Source: Brevundimonas sp.
GTDB lineage: Bacteria > Pseudomonadota > Alphaproteobacteria > Caulobacterales > Caulobacteraceae
DNA length: 43,005 nucleotides
NCBI RefSeq assembly: GCF_004210735.1
Contig: NZ_SDZL01000024.1
Span: 1 to 43,005, forward strand
Reading direction: 5' to 3'
Shown: positions 32,759 to 40,773 of the stretch, one piece after another
How positions within the stretch are numbered: position 1 is the stretch's first letter
Layout of the letters: each line of letters begins with the position of its first letter
Notes under the pieces: generated by a model
What the model was told of the DNA's origin: nothing
Databases searched by the model: none
The model's input: only the letters and a program-made list of their open reading frames with translations
Position numbers and translations under genes: made by a program

Positions 32759-33664
32759 TCATTCGTCCCGCGCCAAGGGGTGCTTGCTGTGCACCACCTG
32801 GGCCAGGCGGTCGGTGGCGACGTGGGTGTAGATCTGGGTGGTGGCGATGTCGGCATGGCCCAGCAGGGTCTGGACCACGCGCAGGTCGGCGCCGCCTTCC
32901 AGCAGATGGGTAGCGAAGGCGTGGCGCAGGACGTGGGGGCTGACGCGGTTAGGGTCGATGCCTGCCAGAACGGCGGCCTGATCCAGCAATTGGGCAAAGC
33001 GGCGGGGCGTCAGATGGCCGGTCTTGCCGTGCGACGGGAACAGCCAGGCGCTGTCGGGCGCGCCCGGTTTGCGCGCGGCGTCACGCGCGCACAGCCAGGC
33101 CTTGATCGCCTCGCGCGCGGCGGGGTTCAGGGGGGCCAGCCGTTCCTTGCCGCCTTTACCCCGCACGATCAGATACGCCGGGTCGCGACGCACGGCCTCG
33201 ACCTTGAGCCCCAGAAGCTCGGACACGCGCAGGCCCGAGGCGTAGGCCATCTCGACCAACGCCACCAGGCGAAGGCCCGCCATGGTGTCGGCGGCCGAGG
33301 CGGCGGTCAGCAAGGCGGCGATTGCATCCCTGCTGAGGGTTTTGGGCAGGTTACGGCCTTGCTTCGGCGCGTTCAGGCGGCGCGAGGGGTCATCCCCGCG
33401 CCAGCCTTCGCCCAGGGCGAACCGATAGAACTGCCGCACGGCCGAGCGGCGTCGGGCCGCCGTGGCCGCCGAGAGGCCGCGCCGGGACAGGTCGGCGAAC
33501 CACGCTTCGACCGCTTCCTGACCCGCCGTCATCAGGCCGCCCGCGTCGGTCAGCCAGGCTTCGGCGTCCGCCAGATCGCGGGCATAGGCGGAAAGGGTAT
33601 GGGGCGAGGCGTCACGCTCGACCGCCATCATCTCCAGAAAGGCCTCGACCTGCGGCGTGGGCAT
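32759..33664 (-). CDS. xerD: Site-specific tyrosine recombinase XerD
   Basis: Tyrosine recombinase (301 residues) that resolves chromosome dimers at dif with XerC and is often used by integrating phages. It has an N-terminal SAM-like core-binding domain and a catalytic domain with Arg in [13 protein letters not shown], Lys in [24 protein letters not shown] (His, Arg), [16 protein letters not shown] (His and nucleophile Tyr). The [12 protein letters not shown] segment favours XerD over XerC. No attachment site or integrated element flanks it, so it is the housekeeping copy. It is divergent from aroK; the chosen ATG is 33664. Confidence 0.93.
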   Translation of the reverse strand: MPTPQVEAFLEMMAVERDASPHTLSAYARDLADAEAWLTDAGGLMTAGQEAVEAWFADLSRRGLSAATAARRRSAVRQFYRFALGEGWRGDDPSRRLNAPKQGRNLPKTLSRDAIAALLTAASAADTMAGLRLVALVEMAYASGLRVSELLGLKVEAVRRDPAYLIVRGKGGKERLAPLNPAAREAIKAWLCARDAARKPGAPDSAWLFPSHGKTGHLTPRRFAQLLDQAAVLAGIDPNRVSPHVLRHAFATHLLEGGADLRVVQTLLGHADIATTQIYTHVATDRLAQVVHSKHPLARDE

Positions 33665-33733
33665 CAGGCGGCCTTCTGCAACGCAACACGGGGGTGGAGC
33701 CCCGCCGGGACTTGTGTAGAGGGTATGGGGACC

Positions 33734-34303
33734 ATGTCCGCCCGCGCCGCTTCCCGTGCCGTGATTCCAAAGCCTGACCGCACCATAGCTCTGGTCGGGC
33801 TGATGGGCGTGGGCAAATCGACGGTAGGCCGCCGGTTGGCGCATCGACTGGGTTTGCCCTTCGCCGACGGGGACGCCGAGATTGAGGCGGCCGCAGGCAT
33901 GACCGTGTCGGAGATCTTCAGCAGCATGGGCGAACCCGAGTTCCGGGCTGGCGAGGCGCGGGTAATGCGCCGGTTGCTGGAAGGCCCGCCGTTGGTGCTG
34001 GCGACGGGCGGCGGGGCCATGCTGAACGCCGAGACGCGCGCCCTGATGAAGGCGCGGGCCATCACCATCTGGATGCGGGCTGATCTGAAGGTCGTGGCCG
34101 AGCGGGTCGGGCGACGCGACACGCGTCCCTTGCTTCGAGGGCGCGATCCGCTGGAAGCGTTGAACGGCCTGGCCGAGGCCCGCTATCCGATCTACGCCGA
34201 GGCGGACCTGTCCGTGGATGTCGGCGGCGGCTCGCACGCCCAGGCCGTCGAGAGCATCCTGAAGGCCTTGAACAAGCTGAAGCGGAAGCAGGAGGCGTCA
34301 TGA
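33734..34303 (+). CDS. aroK: Shikimate kinase
   Basis: Phosphorylates shikimate in aromatic amino-acid synthesis. P-loop [15 protein letters not shown], shikimate-binding [28 protein letters not shown] and the lid [10 protein letters not shown] are all present. ATG 33734 (189 aa) is preferred because GGGG lies 4 nt upstream; ATG 33725 is possible. The last 4 nt overlap aroB (ATGA), as in many proteobacteria. Confidence 0.95.
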   Translation: MSARAASRAVIPKPDRTIALVGLMGVGKSTVGRRLAHRLGLPFADGDAEIEAAAGMTVSEIFSSMGEPEFRAGEARVMRRLLEGPPLVLATGGGAMLNAETRALMKARAITIWMRADLKVVAERVGRRDTRPLLRGRDPLEALNGLAEARYPIYAEADLSVDVGGGSHAQAVESILKALNKLKRKQEAS

Positions 34304-35400
34304 TCACCGTCACGGGCGGCGATTTCCAGCCCTATGAGGTGCTGGTCGGGCGCGGGCTTCTGACCGAGGCCGGGCGCTATCTGGCGCCGTTCGCGCACGG
34401 CCACGTCGCGGTGATCACCGACGAGACGGTGGCGGCCCTCCATGCGCCCGCGCTGCTGGAACAGTTGCGCGGTGTGGCGCGCGCTGTGGACCTGGTGACC
34501 GTGCCGGCGGGGGAGGCGTCCAAGTCCTTTGCCCAGCTTGAACAGGTGCTGGACCGGCTGCTGGAGCTGGGGCTGGATCGCAAGGATCTGGTCGTAGCGC
34601 TGGGCGGTGGAGTGGTGGGCGATCTGGCCGGCCTGGCGGCGGCGCTGTACATGCGCGGCATCGACTTTGTGCAGGTCCCGACGACGCTGCTGGCGCAGGT
34701 CGATTCCTCGGTGGGCGGCAAGACCGCGATCGATACGCTGCGCGGCAAGAACCTGATCGGCGCCTTCCATCAGCCGCGGCGGGTGCTGGCCGATATCGAT
34801 GTGCTGGCGACCCTGCCCAAGCGTCAGTTGAGGTCAGGCTGGGCCGAGGTGCTGAAACACGGGCTGATCTGCGACGCGGCCTTCTTCGACTGGCTGGGCG
34901 GCGAGGGCGCGTCGGGTGCGGACGGCGATCCGTCGGCGCTGGAGCGGGCCGTGGTCCGCTCGGTCCAGATCAAGAGCGCCATCGTCGGCGAAGACGAGAA
35001 GGAGGCGGGGCGGCGCGCCCTGCTGAACCTGGGGCACACCTTTGGCCATGCGCTGGAGGCCGAGCTGGGTTTCGGCGACGCCCTGACCCACGGCCAGGCC
35101 GTCGCGCTGGGCTGCGCCATGGCGTTCCGTTATTCGGCGCGCGAGGGGCTATGTTCGCCGTCCGCGGCCGAACGGGCCGAGGCGGGGATCGCGGCTGCGG
35201 GCCTGCCGGTACGGCTGGATCAGGTCGCGCAACGGTTCGGCGCGGATGCGATGCTGGGACGAATGGCTGGTGACAAGAAGGCCGAGGGCGAACGGCTGAC
35301 CCTGATCCTGGCGCGCGACATCGGCGACGCCTTCGTGGCCAAGGGCGTGGATGCGGGGTCGGTGCGCGCCTTCCTGGTCGAAGAGGGCGCGTCGGCGTGA
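34300..35400 (+). CDS. aroB: 3-dehydroquinate synthase
   Basis: Second step of the shikimate pathway, converting DAHP to dehydroquinate with NAD and a divalent metal. The 366-residue product shows [56 protein letters not shown], and the metal-binding [12 protein letters not shown]. It is coupled to aroK upstream and overlaps the acetyltransferase gene downstream (GTGA), so three genes form one operon. Confidence 0.97.
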   Translation: MITVTGGDFQPYEVLVGRGLLTEAGRYLAPFAHGHVAVITDETVAALHAPALLEQLRGVARAVDLVTVPAGEASKSFAQLEQVLDRLLELGLDRKDLVVALGGGVVGDLAGLAAALYMRGIDFVQVPTTLLAQVDSSVGGKTAIDTLRGKNLIGAFHQPRRVLADIDVLATLPKRQLRSGWAEVLKHGLICDAAFFDWLGGEGASGADGDPSALERAVVRSVQIKSAIVGEDEKEAGRRALLNLGHTFGHALEAELGFGDALTHGQAVALGCAMAFRYSAREGLCSPSAAERAEAGIAAAGLPVRLDQVAQRFGADAMLGRMAGDKKAEGERLTLILARDIGDAFVAKGVDAGSVRAFLVEEGASA

Positions 35401-35987
35401 ACCTTGCGACTGTCGTGCTGGAAGACCGCTTCGTCCGGCTGGAGCCCTTTGCGCCGGAGTTGGAGGCGGAGATGCGGGCCGCGCTGGATTGTGACCCCGA
35501 CGCCTGGAACGGCATGGTCGGGGCGGCCTATGGCCCGCATTTCGACGCCTGGTGGGCCTCGGCGCTGAGGGCGATCGAAGGCGGGTCGCGTATCGCCTGG
35601 GCCGTTCGACGTCAGGGTGACGGCGCAGTGGTCGGCACGACCAGCCTGTATGAGATCCGGCCCGACTACCGCCGCTGCGAGATCGGCTCGACCTTCTATC
35701 GGCCCGAAGCGCGGGGCGGAGCGATCAACCCCGCGTGCAAGCGGCTGTTGCTGGCCCACGCCTTTGACGCCGGCGCGGTGCGGGTCGAGATCATTACTGA
35801 CCGCACCAACCCCGGTAGTCAGGCCGCGATCCACAAGCTGGGCGCGAAGAAAGAAGGCGTGTTGCGAAAGCACAAGATCACCTGGACGGGCCGTATCCGT
35901 GACACGATCCAGTTCGCGATCCTGGATGACGACTGGCCCGAAGTGCGGCGAGGCCTCGACGCGCGTTTGACGGCCTTCGCAGCCTAG
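35397..35987 (+). CDS. GNAT family N-acetyltransferase (RimJ/RimL-like)
   Basis: A 196-residue acetyltransferase of the RimJ/RimL type. The beta strand [20 protein letters not shown] and the pocket [20 protein letters not shown] are typical, followed by [20 protein letters not shown], where the Asn-Ser-Ala helix closes the fold. Many relatives act on protein N-termini, others on antibiotics; the substrate cannot be told. Start GTG 35397 lies in the aroB stop codon. Confidence 0.88.
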   Translation: MNLATVVLEDRFVRLEPFAPELEAEMRAALDCDPDAWNGMVGAAYGPHFDAWWASALRAIEGGSRIAWAVRRQGDGAVVGTTSLYEIRPDYRRCEIGSTFYRPEARGGAINPACKRLLLAHAFDAGAVRVEIITDRTNPGSQAAIHKLGAKKEGVLRKHKITWTGRIRDTIQFAILDDDWPEVRRGLDARLTAFAA

Positions 35988-36400
35988 TCGACGGCGCGGC
36001 ACTCGGTCGGTTGACGGCCGTCGGCGGTCCAGGTGGCCAGGACGCCCTTGCCGCGCAGTTCGTGGCCGCTGGCGCGGTACCACAGACCCTCAAGCGCCTG
36101 TTCCTGATACAGGTCGACGGCCTCGCCCATCGAGTTACGGACAGTGGCCATCTGGCGCGGATTGTCGAAATCCACCGACAGGCGCTCGCCGTTGCCGCAC
36201 AGGTATACTGCGCGGATGGTGCGGTTCAGGGCGCGATCCTGAATCTCGGCGCCGGTGCGCTGGCGGGCTGTCTGGGCCTGGATGGCGCGGGACTTGACCT
36301 CTTCGCCGTCGGTCGGCCCCTTGCCAGGGCTGGGCCCGCAGGCCGCGATCGACAGCAGGGCTACGGCCGCCAGACTTGTCCGCGCTGAGTGAATGAACAT
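35984..36400 (-). CDS. MliC-like lipoprotein
   Basis: Predicted lipoprotein of 138 residues: signal AVALLSIAAC with lipobox Cys near residue 21. The C-terminal half resembles the MliC/PliC inhibitors of c-type lysozyme: VYLCGNGERLSVDFDN, ALEGLWYRASGHELRGKG and a C-terminal TECRA, giving the conserved Cys pair and the Ala-Ser-Gly block that inserts in lysozyme. The canonical 'ASGxxY' Tyr is not exact, so inhibitory activity is uncertain. It converges with the acetyltransferase gene, with a 4-nt stop overlap. Confidence 0.75.
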   Translation of the reverse strand: MFIHSARTSLAAVALLSIAACGPSPGKGPTDGEEVKSRAIQAQTARQRTGAEIQDRALNRTIRAVYLCGNGERLSVDFDNPRQMATVRNSMGEAVDLYQEQALEGLWYRASGHELRGKGVLATWTADGRQPTECRAVD

Positions 36401-36446
36401 GGGCCCCCGCTGATCACCTTGGACACGTCGCCGTCTCCGGCCACGC

Positions 36447-36932
36447 TTAACGCGAGGCGAGCGTGCGCGTTCCGCCCCGGCGAGCCCGGAAGAAAGCCTT
36501 CAGGGCGGTGGACGACGCTTCGGCCATGACCCCGCCAGCGACAGCAGGCCGCCAGTGACAGGTCGGTTGATCGAAAACGCGTGAGCCGTGGATCACGGCG
36601 CCGCCCTTGGGATCGTCGGCGCCCCAGACGACCCGGCCGATGCGGGCGTGGCTGATGGCCCCGGCGCACATGGCGCACGGCTCAAGCGTCACATAGAGAG
36701 TCAGGTCGGTCAGACGATAATTCTGGAGGGCCAGCGCAGCCTCGCGCAACGCCACGATTTCGGCGTGAGCGGTGGGATCATGGGCGCCGATGGGGCCATT
36801 TTGCCCTCGGCCCAGCACTTTTCCGGTCGTTTCATCGACCACCACGGCGCCGACAGGCACTTCGCCGACGTTCGCCGCCGCTTGCGCCAGGTCGAGCGCC
36901 ATGCTCATGAACCGCTCATCATGGATCGCCAT
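36447..36932 (-). CDS. tadA: tRNA-specific adenosine deaminase TadA
   Basis: Converts the wobble adenosine of tRNA-Arg(ACG) to inosine. The zinc-binding HAE (in DPTAHAEIVAL) and PCxxC (TLEPCAMCAGAI) are present, with GEVPVGAVVVD near the start. From ATG 36932 (MAIHDERFMSMALDLAQ) it has 161 residues, a normal size. This start overlaps by 12 nt the start of the divergent RluB gene (36921), so the two genes leave no room for a separate promoter region. A shorter start at 36908 is possible but loses part of helix 1. Confidence 0.93.
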   Translation of the reverse strand: MAIHDERFMSMALDLAQAAANVGEVPVGAVVVDETTGKVLGRGQNGPIGAHDPTAHAEIVALREAALALQNYRLTDLTLYVTLEPCAMCAGAISHARIGRVVWGADDPKGGAVIHGSRVFDQPTCHWRPAVAGGVMAEASSTALKAFFRARRGGTRTLASR

Positions 36933-38432
36933 CCCAAAGACAACGACAAGAAGCCCCGCTCCCGTCAAGACGACGGCCCGCGTGGACCCCGTAAATTCGC
37001 CGATGCGCGCCCGGACAAGGGCGGTTTCGGAGACCGGAAGGGCCCACCGCGCGGCGACAAACCCTTCGCCAAGGGGGACAAGCCCTTCTCCAAGTCCGGA
37101 CCGAAGGGTGCGGGCAAGGGCGCAGGGGCCAAGGAACCGACGGCGCCGGCCCGCAGTGAGCGTGTCGCCAAGGCCATGGCGCGCGCAGGCATCGCCTCGC
37201 GCCGCGAGGTCGAGCGGCTTATCGGCCTGGGCAAGGTGGCGGTCAACGGCCGCATCCTGGCCACGCCCGCCGTGCTGGTCACGCGCGACGACGTCATCAC
37301 CGTGGACGGCAAGCCGATCGGCGCCGCCCAGTCCACGCGGGTCTGGCGCTATCACAAGCCGGCGGGCCTGATCACCAGCCACAACGATCCGGCGGGCCGT
37401 CCCACCGTGTTCGACGCCCTGCCCAGCGGCCTGCCGCGCGTGATCTCGGTCGGGCGGCTGGACCTGAACACCGAGGGCCTGCTGCTGCTAACCAATGACG
37501 GCGAGTTGAGCCGGGCGCTGGAGCTGCCGGACAGCGCCCTGGTGCGCCAGTACCGCGCCCGCGCCCGTGGCCGCATCACCCAGGAGCAGCTGGACAAGCT
37601 GAAGACCGGCTGCACCGTCGACGGCGTCCACTACGGCCCCATCGAGGCCACCATCGACAAGGCCAAGGAGAAGGCCGACGGCGAGCGCAGCTCGGCCAAC
37701 CTGTGGATCAGCGTCTCGATCACAGAGGGCAAGAACCGCGAGGTCCGCAAGGTGCTGGAGTCGGTGGGCCTGACCGTGAACCGCCTGATCCGCCTGGCTT
37801 ACGGTCCGTTCCAGCTGGGCGCCCTGCCCGTGGGCGCGATCGAGGAGGTCGGCCCACGCGTGATCCGCGAGATGCTGGCCGACCATATCCGGCCCGAGAA
37901 CCTGCCCACCGGCAACACGGTCCAGACCCCGGCGCCGATCCCCGGACGGCGCGCCGTCGGCCCCATCGTCAAGGGGAACTCGGGCTCGGCCATGTCGGAC
38001 CCGTCGCGCAAGCCCAGCCGCGTCCGCGCGGCCACGGCGGCCGCCGAAGAGGGCGCGGCCCGCGGCGATCGCCCGGTCAAGAAGGACGGTTGGGCTAAGG
38101 CCGCGCCCAAGTTCGAGCACAAGAAGACCTTCAAGCCCCGCGCCCGGCCCGAAGCCGGCGAGGGCGGCGACACGGAACGTCCGCGCAAGCCCTTCCAGCG
38201 GGCCGAGCCGCGCCCGGATCAGTTCATCGAGGACCGCCGCGTCCCGGCGCGGGGCGGCAAGCCCGGCGGGTTCGGCAACAAGCCCGGCGGCGGCGCCCGT
38301 TCGGGCGGCCCCCGGTCGGAGGGCAAGCCGTTCGGCGCGCGCCCCGGCGGCGCAGGCCGGCCCGCAGGCGGCAAGCCCTTCGGCGGCAAGCCGGGCGGCG
38401 GCGGTCGCGGCGGCCCGCGCGGACGCAGCTAA
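36921..38432 (+). CDS. rluB: RluB-type 23S rRNA pseudouridine synthase with long disordered tails
   Basis: Pseudouridine synthase of the RsuA/RluB/RluF class. A Lys/Arg/Gly-rich N-tail (residues 1-70) precedes an S4 domain (ERVAKAMARAGIASRREVER, GKVAVNGR), and the catalytic domain has the Asp in VGRLDLNTEGLLLLTNDGEL and the block NREVRKVLESVGLTVNRLIR. After about residue 310 the protein continues for nearly 190 residues of Pro/Lys/Arg/Gly-rich sequence ending in repeats of GKPFG and GGRGGPRGRS (RGG-like). Such tails bind RNA and are usual in alphaproteobacterial RluB, though this one is long. Total 503 residues. The start overlaps tadA. Confidence 0.9.
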   Translation: MDRHPKDNDKKPRSRQDDGPRGPRKFADARPDKGGFGDRKGPPRGDKPFAKGDKPFSKSGPKGAGKGAGAKEPTAPARSERVAKAMARAGIASRREVERLIGLGKVAVNGRILATPAVLVTRDDVITVDGKPIGAAQSTRVWRYHKPAGLITSHNDPAGRPTVFDALPSGLPRVISVGRLDLNTEGLLLLTNDGELSRALELPDSALVRQYRARARGRITQEQLDKLKTGCTVDGVHYGPIEATIDKAKEKADGERSSANLWISVSITEGKNREVRKVLESVGLTVNRLIRLAYGPFQLGALPVGAIEEVGPRVIREMLADHIRPENLPTGNTVQTPAPIPGRRAVGPIVKGNSGSAMSDPSRKPSRVRAATAAAEEGAARGDRPVKKDGWAKAAPKFEHKKTFKPRARPEAGEGGDTERPRKPFQRAEPRPDQFIEDRRVPARGGKPGGFGNKPGGGARSGGPRSEGKPFGARPGGAGRPAGGKPFGGKPGGGGRGGPRGRS

Positions 38433-38444
38433 GGGGGCGGCGGC

Positions 38445-38870
38445 ATGGCCAAGGACGCGACCGGCGCCCGTCTGTCGGGCCGCTGCCTGTGCGGGGCGGT
38501 GCGGTTCCAGGCGACGCCCAGGGGCGGCATGCACGCCTGCCATTGCGAGAAATGCCGCCGCATGTCCGGCGGCGTCTTCCTGAGCGTCGAGTGCGTGGAC
38601 GTCCAGGCGACAGGCCCGCTCAAGACCTATGAGTCCTCGGACTGGGCGGTGCGCCAGTTCTGCGGCGACTGCGGCGCCAGCCTGTTCTGGCGCATGCGCG
38701 ACGGCAGCCTGGACTCCGTCGCGGTCCAGGCGTTCGACGACCCCGGCGCCTTCAGCTTTGACGGCGAGATCTACATCGACGCCAAGCCCGGCAACTACGC
38801 CTTCGCCGGCGAGCGCCAGCGCCTGACGGGCGCCGAGGTCGAGGCGATGTTCGGCATGGGCGGCGACTGA
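38445..38870 (+). CDS. GFA/CENP-V family zinc protein
   Basis: A 141-residue protein of the glutathione-dependent formaldehyde-activating enzyme family (Mss4-like fold). Zinc ligands are seen in RCLCGAVRF, ACHCEKCRRMSG and FCGDCGASLFW, and the family closing strand is SVAVQAFDDP. True Gfa activity is doubtful for most such paralogues. Its TGA overlaps by one base the ATG of rsmD, so it is probably co-translated with it. Confidence 0.92.
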   Translation: MAKDATGARLSGRCLCGAVRFQATPRGGMHACHCEKCRRMSGGVFLSVECVDVQATGPLKTYESSDWAVRQFCGDCGASLFWRMRDGSLDSVAVQAFDDPGAFSFDGEIYIDAKPGNYAFAGERQRLTGAEVEAMFGMGGD

Positions 38871-39436
38871 TGCGCATCGTCGCCGGCAGCCTGAAGGGCC
38901 GCGCCATCGTCGCGCCGGAGGGGCAGGGCACCCGCCCGACCAGCGACCGCGCCCGCCAGGCCATCTTCAACGTGCTGGAGCATGCCCCCTGGTCCGAAGG
39001 GCTGAACGGCGCGCGGGTGATCGACCTGTATGCGGGGTCCGGCGCCCTGGGGTTCGAGGCTGTGTCGCGCGGCGCGGCCTTCGCCCTGTTCGTCGAGACG
39101 GACGACGGCGCGCGCGGCGCCATCCGCGAGAACATGGACGCCTATGGCCTGTTCGGCCGCTGCCGGGTGCATCGGCGCAGCGCCACGGACATGGGCCCCC
39201 GCCCCGGCTCGGCGGGCGAGGCGTTCACCCTGGCCTTCCTGGACCCGCCCTATGGCAAGGGGCTGGGCGAACAGACGCTGGCCCGCCTGCTGGAGGGCGA
39301 CTGGCTGGCGCCCGGCGCCATCGTGGTGTTCGAGCGCGGCTCGGACGAGCCCGAGATCGACACCCCCGGCTATGACCGCCTGGACGCCCGCGACTATGGC
39401 GCGGCGAGGGTGCTGTTCCTGAAGCGGGCGGACTGA
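38870..39436 (+). CDS. rsmD: 16S rRNA (guanine966-N2)-methyltransferase RsmD
   Basis: SAM-dependent methyltransferase acting on m2G966 of 16S rRNA. It begins MRIVAGSLKGRAIVAP and has TRPTSDRARQAIFNVL, SAM motif VIDLYAGSGALGFEAVSRGA, and the catalytic DPPY in LAFLDPPYGKGL. At 188 residues it is full length. The 3' end overlaps the convergent gene at 39394 by 43 nt. Confidence 0.95.
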   Translation: MRIVAGSLKGRAIVAPEGQGTRPTSDRARQAIFNVLEHAPWSEGLNGARVIDLYAGSGALGFEAVSRGAAFALFVETDDGARGAIRENMDAYGLFGRCRVHRRSATDMGPRPGSAGEAFTLAFLDPPYGKGLGEQTLARLLEGDWLAPGAIVVFERGSDEPEIDTPGYDRLDARDYGAARVLFLKRAD

Positions 39437-40059
39437 TCGTTCCGCGACCCCGCCGGGATGGCGCCCGGATCAGAAAAAACAGGGTGTACATAGTGCACAT
39501 CGTGCACATTTCCGGCCCGCGTCGCCGCCCCCTGCGGCTGTGCCGGCGCCGGCGCGGGGGCTGACAGGGCGGCGTTACGCACCTGGGCGTCCAGCGCGGG
39601 CGGGGTGGTCATGGCCAGGGCGTCCAGACCGGGGGTGATGTCGTCCTGATCCACGTCATGGCGCGCGGCGGCCACACGGGCGGCCAGCCGGGCCGGGTCG
39701 CTTTCGCCAAAGAATTCGATGTCCGACTCGGTCATTTCGGTGCGCAGTTCCAGCCACAGGCGCCGCCACCGGATCGCCTCGACCGCGCGGCCGTGGTTCA
39801 GCGCCTGAATGAACCGCAGACGCGCCGTCTCGACCTGATCGTCGGGGTCGATGTCGTCATAGATGGACAGGTCCACCTCGGTCGGCGCCGGATCGGCCTG
39901 ATCGACCCGTCGCCAGCCATAGCGACGGGCGCGGCGACGAAAGGCCGACAGGCCCAGGTCATGGCGATGGCACACGGCCTCGGCGCTCATGCCGGACAGA
40001 TAGTCGTCCCGCGCCATCAGCCAGGTTTCGGCGGATCGGATGCGATAGCTTTCGGTCAT
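39394..40059 (-). CDS. Helix-turn-helix protein of unknown role
   Basis: A 221-residue protein from ATG 40059. Residues 1-55 look like a helix-turn-helix: TWLMARDDYLSGMSAEAVCH, then LGLSAFRRRARRYGWRRVD, a pattern shared with small terminase-like and transposase-type HTH proteins. The middle (VETARLRFIQALNHGRAVEA, RWRRLWLELRTEM) is helical. The C-terminal part is Ala/Pro-rich and contains the repetitive NVHDVHYVHPVF. No catalytic motif. The longer open frame upstream runs into repeat DNA and is rejected. It may be a phage-derived or regulatory gene; the family is not identified. Confidence 0.7.
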   Translation of the reverse strand: MTESYRIRSAETWLMARDDYLSGMSAEAVCHRHDLGLSAFRRRARRYGWRRVDQADPAPTEVDLSIYDDIDPDDQVETARLRFIQALNHGRAVEAIRWRRLWLELRTEMTESDIEFFGESDPARLAARVAAARHDVDQDDITPGLDALAMTTPPALDAQVRNAALSAPAPAPAQPQGAATRAGNVHDVHYVHPVFSDPGAIPAGSRNDQSARFRNSTLAAP

Positions 40060-40110
40060 GAGGCGGCACCCTAAAGGCCGGGTGCGCCGGAATCGGTCGT
40101 GGGCGATTTT

Positions 40111-40304
40111 CCTTCTCCCGCTGGGAGAAGGTGGCGCGCAGCGCCGGATGAGGGTCGGCCGTTTCAGTCGGCGCAAGCCGGGGCGCTGGCTGTGGCGCGG
40201 GCGGGGCGGCGGCTGACGCCGAAGGCCGACCGGCGACCCTCACCCTTTCGCCTTGCCGATCACTTCGCTCTCGGAGGCTCAAGCCCTCTCCCATCGGGAG
40301 AGGG
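40111..40304. repeat. Composite REP-like palindromic element
   Basis: This 194-bp composite element is bounded by two strong hairpins: CCTTCTCCC-GCT-GGGAGAAGG (40111-40131) and CCCTCTCCC-ATC-GGGAGAGGG (40284-40304). Between them lie GATGAGGGTCGGCCG (about 40147) and an inverted counterpart around GCCGACCGGCGACCCTCACC (about 40226-40245), so the whole is a long imperfect inverted repeat. The right part is read as the last codons of the phosphatase gene (see 40260). Such clustered palindromes are typical of dispersed intergenic repeats in this order. Confidence 0.75.
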
Positions 40305-40769
40305 AAGAAGGGCGGCGACCAGCCCCCGCGCGGCGGCCGTGACCTCGGCCCAGGTGGTGTCGAAACCGGACGCGTCGCCGAACCAGGGGTCGGTCACGGC
40401 CTGACCCCGGCGGCCGGGCACATGGTCCAGCAGCAGGCTGAGCGCCGCAAGTGAGTCCTCTGGGGCGTCATCGGGCCGCAGCCGCTCCAGATCCGTCAGG
40501 TTCTGGTGATCCAGGGCGATGATGTGGTCGAAACGGTGAAAGTCCGCCGCCGTCACCTGCCGCGCCCGCAGGCCCCCGATCTCCACCCCATGCCGCCGCG
40601 CCGTCGCCTGCGCCCGCGCATCCGGCGCCTGCCCCGCATGCCAGTCCCCGGTCCCGGCGGAATCAATGGTCAGGTCCAGGCTAAGGCGCGCCGCCTCGGC
40701 CCGCAGCGCCCCCTCGGCCATGGGCGAGCGACAGATGTTGCCGAGACAGACGAAGAGGATGGATGGCAT
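40260..40769 (-). CDS. Low-molecular-weight protein-tyrosine phosphatase
   Basis: LMW-PTP (169 residues) that hydrolyses phosphotyrosine, related to arsenate reductases. The P-loop is VCLGNICRSPMAEG with nucleophile Cys8 and Arg14; the general acid is the Asp of VTDPWFGD. The C-terminal residues PSPDGRGLEPPRAK are encoded by the REP-like palindrome at 40284-40304, so the natural gene probably ended earlier and the repeat supplied a new tail and stop. Its ATG lies 4 nt after the reverse transcriptase stop, so translation may depend on it. Confidence 0.92.
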   Translation of the reverse strand: MPSILFVCLGNICRSPMAEGALRAEAARLSLDLTIDSAGTGDWHAGQAPDARAQATARRHGVEIGGLRARQVTAADFHRFDHIIALDHQNLTDLERLRPDDAPEDSLAALSLLLDHVPGRRGQAVTDPWFGDASGFDTTWAEVTAAARGLVAALLPSPDGRGLEPPRAK

Positions 40770-40773
40770 GGGG

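Noticed and set aside
32759..33664. XerD-like recombinase as the integrase of a mobile element
   Set aside because: It has the housekeeping XerD signature, host-like composition and core neighbours; no attachment-site repeats are seen.
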